DNA of 12,370 bases from Euperipatoides rowelli. Its lineage: Eukaryota > Onychophora > Udeonychophora > Euonychophora > Peripatopsidae. The position numbers and the translations under genes are program-made. The notes below the pieces were generated by a model. It saw only the letters and a program-made list of their open reading frames with translations, searched no databases and was not told the origin of the DNA. Position 1 is the stretch's first letter. Each line of letters begins with the position of its first letter. Below are positions 6,629 to 12,370 of the stretch, piece after piece. Location: NCBI GenBank assembly GCA_003024985.2, contig PXIH01S0034599.1. One strand, 5' to 3'.

Positions 6629-7390
6629 AAACATATCATGAGATCCAAGATGTGTATGACATCATAAAAGAAAACACAAAATACACAGATTAGGTTGACT
6701 TTTTTTTATTTATTTTTTCCAAGAATTATTTTTATTATTCCATCAGCTTTTATTTTGACATTAGCAAATCATTTCTTTGAAATGAAACATTCATTCAGCA
6801 ATTAAATCACACCCGACAATTTCAAAATCTTTTTCATTTTATATTTTTAAAGAAAACCATAATAATAATAAAAAAAGGTATTTAAATATAAAAAGGATAA
6901 AAACGTACAACATTACATACTTTCTAAATTACAATCTTAGAATAGTACAACTAGATATGAAATGATTCATATTTACAACTATAAATATACTCTCTACACC
7001 AGGTATAAAACTATAGAGCACCTAATAAGGGCAGCAATATTTACTTTGAAATTGTCAGGTAAAAATAAAGGTAATAAAAGATTTCATAATAAATAATAAA
7101 TAGGTAAAAAAAAAAGACAATCTTGAATTACATTTCACTTAGCTTATGCATGGACATCTTGACAAATAAATGTATCAAATCACATTTAAAAAAAAAAAGA
7201 TATAATTGTATAGGCTACTTTCATACAGGGAGATCACTTTGGTTAGAAATATATAGGGCAAGATTTTACAAATTCTGACACCTCTGCCATCTTTCCTCCT
7301 GGGAGAAAAAGATTAATGATTAAAAACACATGTGACAGAGCTTATGGTGAGCATAAACCATACTGGCTCTCTATCTATGATCAACATTAG

Positions 7391-7516
7391 TTATATTTTT
7401 AAAATTGATTTTTTAATGTTCATAATGTCTTCAGAACATGGAATATGGAAGAGCATTTTTATTATGTAATGGAATAAAGCCGTGAGATCCATCGCGTCAT
7501 AATCCATCATGGAGCC
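7391..7516 (-). other. Possible short ORF, 41-42 codons, unrecognised
   Basis: A minus-strand frame starts MGSMMDYDAMDL, continues ALFHYIIKML and ends at TAA (7391-7393). Its start region has a small GC-richer patch (GACGCGATGG) unusual for the surrounding AT desert, and its amino-acid mix looks less random than its neighbours. I do not recognise it. It could be an upstream or downstream short ORF, part of an unannotated exon, or chance. Confidence 0.12.
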
Positions 7517-7754
7517 CATTAATAGCCTAATAACAATGGTGAGGTTTTTTTAGTATTTTTTTCAATACATTTTGGGATAAAACATCCCATTTTCAAGAGA
7601 ATCCAGTCCGCTATGCATGGATGTAGCTTAAACTCATTAATATTTGTATATACATTGTTGTATTTTAAGCATTTGTTAAAATAAAATAAATAAATTGCAT
7701 AGCGGAGGTCACCAATCACCATTATTAAAAAGTTACATGATCAATCTTTCCTAT

Positions 7755-7907
7755 CTATACCATCTTCTGAAGTAGCAGACCCGGCAGGGAAGAATAATTG
7801 AATACATGATGAGAGGCTAATATAAATCCTCCTCCTAGTAAAAATGATAGAGCTGGCAGAGCTTGTAAAAATGGACCAACAGTTTTAATGATTTTAGATG
7901 TAGTTAT
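7755..7907 (-). other. Possible short hydrophobic ORF, 50 codons, no ATG start
   Basis: A stop-to-stop frame contains VGPFLQALPALSFLLGGGFI followed by LASHHVFNYSS, which looks like a membrane-spanning segment. There is no upstream ATG in frame, so it would have to be an exon or a fossil. No family is recognised and no convincing splice acceptor keeps its frame open. Chance is the default explanation. Confidence 0.1.
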
Positions 7908-8920
7908 TTAGCATCTTTATAATCTGTAATGTATACCAAGGATTCTTTAAGTCTTAAAAATAAACAAACATTTATTATATTTGAAAGATGATTGTTTAGG
8001 AGGATATAAATTAAAATTTCCTGTAAAGGTGTTAAGTTATGGAATGCCACGTATTAGGTTCTATTTAGTATATTATTGTGCCATTCAAACCCTTTCCATA
8101 GATGACTGTATATACATTTTTAAAATATTACCACAGTAAATTGTTCAACTATGCTAAGGTAGGTTGTTTTAATTTGGAAATTAAATAAACCTTAGATTAT
8201 TTTTTTTATTGGTTATTAACAGACACCACCCATGCATTTTTTTGGCGATAAGTAGTTAGTAGCCTATAACCACTGTATTTTTTATTTTGGCAATATAGCT
8301 TACAATAGAAAATAATCTTATACATTTTAATGCGTTCTAAACTTATGCATTTATTCTTTTAGTATCAATGAGTATGATGGAGGTTTAGAAATAACAGATT
8401 ATTTAGCCCAAACTTTGGTAGCTAAGTGAATTCATTTTCAGCCTGAGAATAACAGATAGGCCTACTATATTTTCTTACTTTATTTTGAGGGTATTTCAGA
8501 GCCCTTTTAACTGATAATGTGTAAGGTCTTGATATTTAAGGTTTTAATAATTTCCTGTCTGTGACAGGTAATATGTTGATTTTTCATATTATATCATGGT
8601 GAATTCAGTACAATATGTTTATAATAAAACAGTATTTAACATTCCATACTTCTTAAGGGGTTATTTTGAAATAAAAAAAAACGATTTTTGAAAGTTTATA
8701 CATTTTTTTTAAAGTATAAATCAATATTAGTTTACCTTTTATCTCTTTTCATGGATGCAATGTTATTTACAACATATACCTTTATTACTTCAATATTATT
8801 TTAAATGAATAGTTTTAAAGTAAGGCTATATTGTTTAGCTACTTATTAATTACAATACAGGCCTTAAATTATTTTAATAATCTAATAATAAAATTTTTGT
8901 TTGCAATATGAACAGAAATC

Positions 8921-8926
8921 TTTATT
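8921..8926 (-). terminator. Candidate polyadenylation signal for the receptor gene
   Basis: TTTATT on the plus strand reads AATAAA on the minus strand about 305 bases after the receptor stop codon. It is the nearest canonical hexamer that I see. Weaker ATTAAA words lie closer (for example the complement of 9180-9185) and more AATAAA words lie farther away, so the true site is uncertain. Confidence 0.3.
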
Positions 8927-9230
8927 AGATAATATTTTAAGTTATTCTTATTAATTGGAATAATAATAATTTAAAATTGTTATATCTATATAGTCATCAA
9001 ATATGGACATATATAGCCTAAGCATAAACCTTGTCATTGTAGAAAATTAACTCTAATGGTTAAAGTGGGTCTTTTTTCAGTTACATTAATGAAGCCTTGA
9101 ACATTTCCTTAAGAAATGTGACATCATTCGTACCATTATCATTACCTGAGGATTATGTCTTATTTAAGCTATGTATGGATTTAATGATTTTAATCTTGTT
9201 TTCACTTTTTGTTGCTGCTGTTTGTTAAAT

Positions 9231-11812
9231 TCAAACTTTTTCTGGTTCATTATCAGTTTCTTTATCAGCCACAGTAGCTGTCATTTGGATTTCATCTTTC
9301 CCAGCAGTGGTTTCTGATATTCCTTGGGGTTTTTTCTTACGTAAGCAACATTTTAAAATCAGAATTATCAAAATAAAAATTAGTAGTAAAGAGATGCCTC
9401 CCCCTAAACCAAGGCCTATATAAAACCATGGTATATCCTGCTGAGCACATATTTCAGGTGTTTCATCTGCAGTACCTGGTTGCCCATTATTTGGACAATC
9501 GACTTTTTTATCGCATACAAATCTCTGATCAATGCATATAGGCAAATCTGGACAGGGATAGCCACATTCCTTTGTCGGGCTATACTTGGCCCCAGGTTTT
9601 ATAACAGGGGCTTTATTAAATTCAACCCACTTGGCCTTAAAATGCGAATCATTCTTTGATGATATCATTTCTATTATAATTTTATTAGTAAAATCTCTAG
9701 GATCGGTACTGTTCCATTCCCTGGGAAACACTTCTCCTGTTAGACTAATATCACTCTCACAAATACTTTTAAATGGTTTCGATTCATCTGGGAAGTAGAA
9801 GAAAATTTTAGTAGTTTTGCAGTCATTCAATTTATCATAATCTGTAATTTTGAAGTATAAAAATTTATTTCTGGATACTTCTAAATGCCAAAGACAGCGA
9901 ATAAACACTCCATTTGGATGATAAACACTTTTACTTGTGTGTGGAAATTTAAAAGTATAATCTTCATCTATGCTGCTATTTAGTTTTACAGGATCACAGT
10001 CATTTGGAAAGAACTCATAATCTGCTTCAAAACTAAGATCATTTGCATCAAGATCTGGTTTCATATCAAACATAGTAAATTCTAAGGTCACTTCATTTCC
10101 AAATGCAATGATTGGTAAGGGCATTTTAAAAAGCCGATTTTCACAAAAGCAGCCAGCAAAACGATTCCCACCTTCAGTAACTTTTATCCCAGATATATCA
10201 GTCGCATTGGTTCCATCTTCCATCTTGCATTCATAGCGGAATGTATCTTCATTAAATTTTGTAAAGCAGCCCTCGTTTTCAAGTTTAAGTGAATTTAAAT
10301 TTAATTGCAAACGTTCATATCCATTATTCTTGAATATATATGTGCATTTTAAATAGGTATTTCCGCCTCGGCCAAAGAGAAGCGCATTTTGAGGTGATGA
10401 GAATATGCCCCTAGGTTTGGATTTACTATCAAATAGTCTATCACAGATAGTGTCTGGTATTGCTTCTCCTGTTTGGAAAATATTTATAAATTCATATTTT
10501 ACAATAAAGTCACTTTCTTTGTGACCATTTCCTGTAAATCCATGACTTTTGAACTGAATAAAAAAATTTTGCCCTTTGGATATATAACTTTTTTCATTAG
10601 GTTTACAAATATGAGATGATCGATAATGGTTTTCAGTTATTGGCACACATAAGCGGGGACCATCCATCTCACAAAATTTACCAACCAATGTATCCTCTGT
10701 AGCATTTTGAGGGGAACTATCAAATAAAGACAATGTTCGACCACAAGGTTGAAGAGGTTCCAACGCTTGATGGTGAAAGAAATTTATTTTGTATTTATAA
10801 AATGCTAACCAAAGTATTTCATGTTCTGCACCATAAAAAGCATAAGAGCAAGTTGTTGGCCCATACCATTGTTGTAAACTTCGGAACTTACCTTCTATTT
10901 GATCTGTACTGTGGAATTCAATATCACATTTTGTCTCAGGAGATAAACGAATTCCAGGTAATTTATCAATAAATTCTACTTCTATATTTAGTTCAAAACC
11001 ATGTGAATTAAAACCTCCAGCTTTGCTACTATGGAATACAATCATCATGCTAGAAGAACTACTAGAAATGCTATGCAATGGCCCAGAACCACAAAATTTT
11101 AAAATGGACGGTGAAGTCTGTAAGTCACCATCAAAAATTTCAACGTAATCANTAGAACAATTATATGAGAGCTGATTAGTAACTTCCGGATCAAGGTTAC
11201 CAATATCAATTTTTTCACTATTAATTTGGTGAATGGAAATTATAGCAATTTTATCATCTGGTATATTTTCTTGCCGAATGAAATATGGGCAGGTCATATT
11301 TTTAAGATAAATGCCAGGCCAATTAGGGGATTGAACTTGGCAATTTCTTCCATAACAATCTAAAAAAAGCCTTTCACAAAGTCCTTCATCATACCCACGA
11401 TCTATNGGCTCATCAATTGGACCTTCTCGGGCTAGAACAGGCCTTTTTAGAAATCTATAAACCAAGTCAAAATCAGATGATGTTGATAAATTACTTAATT
11501 GAAGAATAATAGAAGTTATAGGATATTCAGAATAAAAAGATTTATGATGAATCGCTGTGTCTGATGCATTACAAAAATAACCTGTAGACTGAATATTGCC
11601 ATCATTGATTTGCATATAACCATCAATACATTCATTATTAGAAAAATCGTAAGATCCAATGGAAAAGGAATTAAATTTTAAATGAACAATATCNCCATGG
11701 NGGCCACCAGTGGCTATAAATGTGAGATTACAGGGGTAGGTTGGATCAATATTATCTGGAAGCTTTAAATGNTACCTCCTTAAATCATGGCCAGAGAATG
11801 TTCTATTGCACC
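9231..11812 (-). CDS. Terminal exon of a CUB/LDLa transmembrane receptor, LEV-10-like (partial)
   Basis: One exon of 859 codons plus stop encodes the C-terminal part of a type I membrane protein. Counting from the cysteine codon at 11810, CUB1 spans about 1-122 (C1, C27, C61, C80). CUB2 is about 145-281, with SPNWPGIYLKNMTCPYF, DYVEIFDGD and the closing KFCGSG. CUB3 (about 295-442), CUB4 (456-601) and CUB5 (605-731) are more divergent and each opens with Cys-Asp. An LDL-receptor class A module (749-788) has six cysteines and an acidic calcium loop. A hydrophobic helix (about 794-819) is followed by KCCLRKKK and a 40-residue tail ending EPEKV. Five CUBs, one LDLa, one helix and a short tail match LEV-10, which clusters acetylcholine receptors at nematode muscle synapses; Neto and SOL proteins are related but have fewer or differently arranged modules. 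That role is inferred from architecture alone. The methionine at 11615 is not the start, since CUB1 begins upstream of it. N bases leave few residues uncertain: 11406 is silent (CCN, Pro). Confidence 0.85.
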
Positions 11813-11815
11813 CTG
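11813..11815 (-). promoter_or_regulatory. Splice acceptor before the receptor exon
   Basis: The minus strand reads TTTTTTAATCTCTTTCAG then GG-TGC, a pyrimidine tract and CAG acceptor. The exon begins with two bases of a split codon, so the intron is in phase 1, the phase usual at borders of shuffled extracellular modules such as CUB. The open frame, the CUB1 cysteine and the acceptor coincide, which fixes the exon start. Confidence 0.75.
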
Positions 11816-12039
11816 AAAGAGATTAAAAAATATATTATTCCAATCATATAATAAAATTGTCATCAAATAGTATACATGCATAAATAAACAATACTGGTTT
11901 ATATTTAAAACAACAACAACAAATGTTGTATTAATGATGGGAAATATAAATTTAGAAAATCCTTATTTAAAGCAGAAAGTTTGTTGGTATGTACGTTTGT
12001 TATCACATTATATAAGAAATTTAGCATAGNCNTNTTCCC

Positions 12040-12177
12040 AAAATGGCACAAACTTGAAATTTGGCTTGTGGGTAGGTTTCATAGTGTAGACAATTAAAAT
12101 AGACTTTTGAATTTTTTTTGGGGTGTGGGGAATGGCCCGATAATGGACACCCGGGCAACATCGGGTACTACAGCTAG
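12040..12177 (+). mobile_element. Helitron-like 3' terminus (non-autonomous)
   Basis: The 3' end has a short hairpin (ACCCG at 12149-12153 with CGGGT at 12162-12166), then ACTACAG and the terminal CTAG (12174-12177), followed by T. A hairpin roughly ten bases before CTRR, with insertion next to T, is the Helitron signature. GAAATTTGGCTTGTGGGTAG upstream resembles words I associate with such repeats, but that is from memory. The 5' end (TC) was not found, so the left limit is approximate. It carries no Rep/helicase frame and lies in an intron, antisense to the gene. Confidence 0.55.
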
Positions 12178-12370
12178 TCATTTATATGATAAAGAAAAAA
12201 TCTAGCCCCATTTTTGAAATAACGATTTTTAAAATTTGGATTAGAGTGGTGTGTGAAAAACAAACTAATAATATATAATAAATTTTCATTTCTTTAACAA
12301 TGTAGGTTTAGAATATATAATTTGTATACAAATAGTGTTTATTGCATAGAAGAGTGTGATTGGTTTTGAC

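Larger units (their letters stand above)
6643..9230. other. AT-rich non-coding region: 3' UTR and downstream flank of the receptor gene
   Basis: About 2.6 kb of very AT-rich sequence holds many short A and T runs and no gene that I recognise. The part nearest 9230 must be the 3' UTR of the CUB/LDLa gene on the minus strand; its extent is unknown. Several complements of AATAAA occur. I could not find SINE, LINE or MITE ends in it by eye. Two short minus-strand frames within 7391-7907 are listed separately and may be chance. Confidence 0.5.
11813..12370 (-). other. Partial intron upstream of the receptor exon
   Basis: This AT-rich sequence has no coding sense on the minus strand. It runs from the acceptor to the window edge and contains a Helitron-like end. 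The exons encoding the N-terminus and signal peptide must lie beyond 12370. Three N bases occur at 12030, 12032 and 12034. Confidence 0.6.

Noticed and set aside
7285-7320. Splice acceptor (CTTTTTCTCCCAG on the minus strand) with a following ATG
   Set aside because: The pyrimidine tract is good, but the downstream frames close within about 15 to 40 codons and no matching donor or exon was found.
7519-7722. Open frame of 67 codons on the minus strand
   Set aside because: Its residue mix follows the AT-rich base composition and no motif is seen; chance is the simplest reading.
8554-8568. CCTGTC-TGT-GACAGG hairpin
   Set aside because: A 6-bp stem in a 2.6-kb AT-rich region is expected by chance and has no associated feature.
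9586-9798. Plus-strand open frame opposite the receptor exon (70 codons)
   Set aside because: It is a shadow of the receptor coding sequence on the other strand.
10733-10972. Plus-strand open frame opposite the receptor exon (79 codons)
   Set aside because: It is a shadow of the CUB2/CUB3 coding sequence on the other strand.
1-12370. CRISPR array, bacterial operon or phage system
   Set aside because: There are no regularly spaced repeats and no prokaryotic gene organisation; the spliced exon and the retroelements show animal DNA.

Overview
The window is animal nuclear DNA, very AT-rich and eukaryotic in style. It has a coding exon bounded by a splice acceptor, SINEs, LINE remnants, a hAT-type MITE and a Helitron-type end. 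There is nothing bacterial: no operons, ribosome binding sites or CRISPR. An invertebrate, probably an arthropod, is the best guess. It rests on the LEV-10-like CUB/LDLa receptor gene and on the style of the retrotransposon ORF1 proteins. I cannot name a species.

Region 1 (1-3350) holds two decayed copies of one LINE family, head to tail on the minus strand. Copy A runs from the window edge to about 1240 and copy B from about 1268 to 3350. Both begin with a similar motif at the ORF1 start codon, and both encode related ORF1 proteins with zinc knuckles. Copy B keeps its 5' end, ORF1, a scrap of the ORF2 start and the ORF2 C-terminus with 3' UTR, but has lost most of ORF2.

Region 2 (3381-4755) is a second LINE family (LINE C), also minus strand. 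It contains the C-terminal part of a reverse-transcriptase ORF2 and a 3' UTR with an 11-bp-arm palindrome. A tRNA-derived SINE (3420-3707, perfect 13-bp target duplication) has landed inside its 3' UTR.

Region 3 (4904-6642) is a nest of small elements: a minus-strand SINE whose tail resembles the 3' end of LINE copy B, a SINE with a perfect 15-bp duplication, a 315-bp hAT-type MITE with a perfect 8-bp duplication, and a fourth SINE with a 14-bp duplication carrying one mismatch.

Region 4 (6643-9230) is about 2.6 kb of AT-rich sequence without a recognisable gene. It is probably the 3' UTR and downstream flank of the gene that follows. Two short minus-strand reading frames in it are noted as weak curiosities.

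Region 5 (9231-12370) is the only clear host gene. On the minus strand one 2.58-kb terminal exon encodes five CUB or CUB-like domains, one LDL-receptor class A module, a transmembrane helix and a short basic-then-acidic tail. This is the layout of LEV-10-type acetylcholine-receptor clustering proteins. The exon starts at a good splice acceptor at 11812/11813, so the N-terminus lies beyond the window. The partial intron upstream contains a Helitron-like 3' terminus. Eight single N bases cluster at 11152-12034. No wholly new system is evident. The most interesting points are the receptor exon, the ETS/YY1-like motif at the LINE 5' ends, and the apparent SINE/LINE tail sharing.
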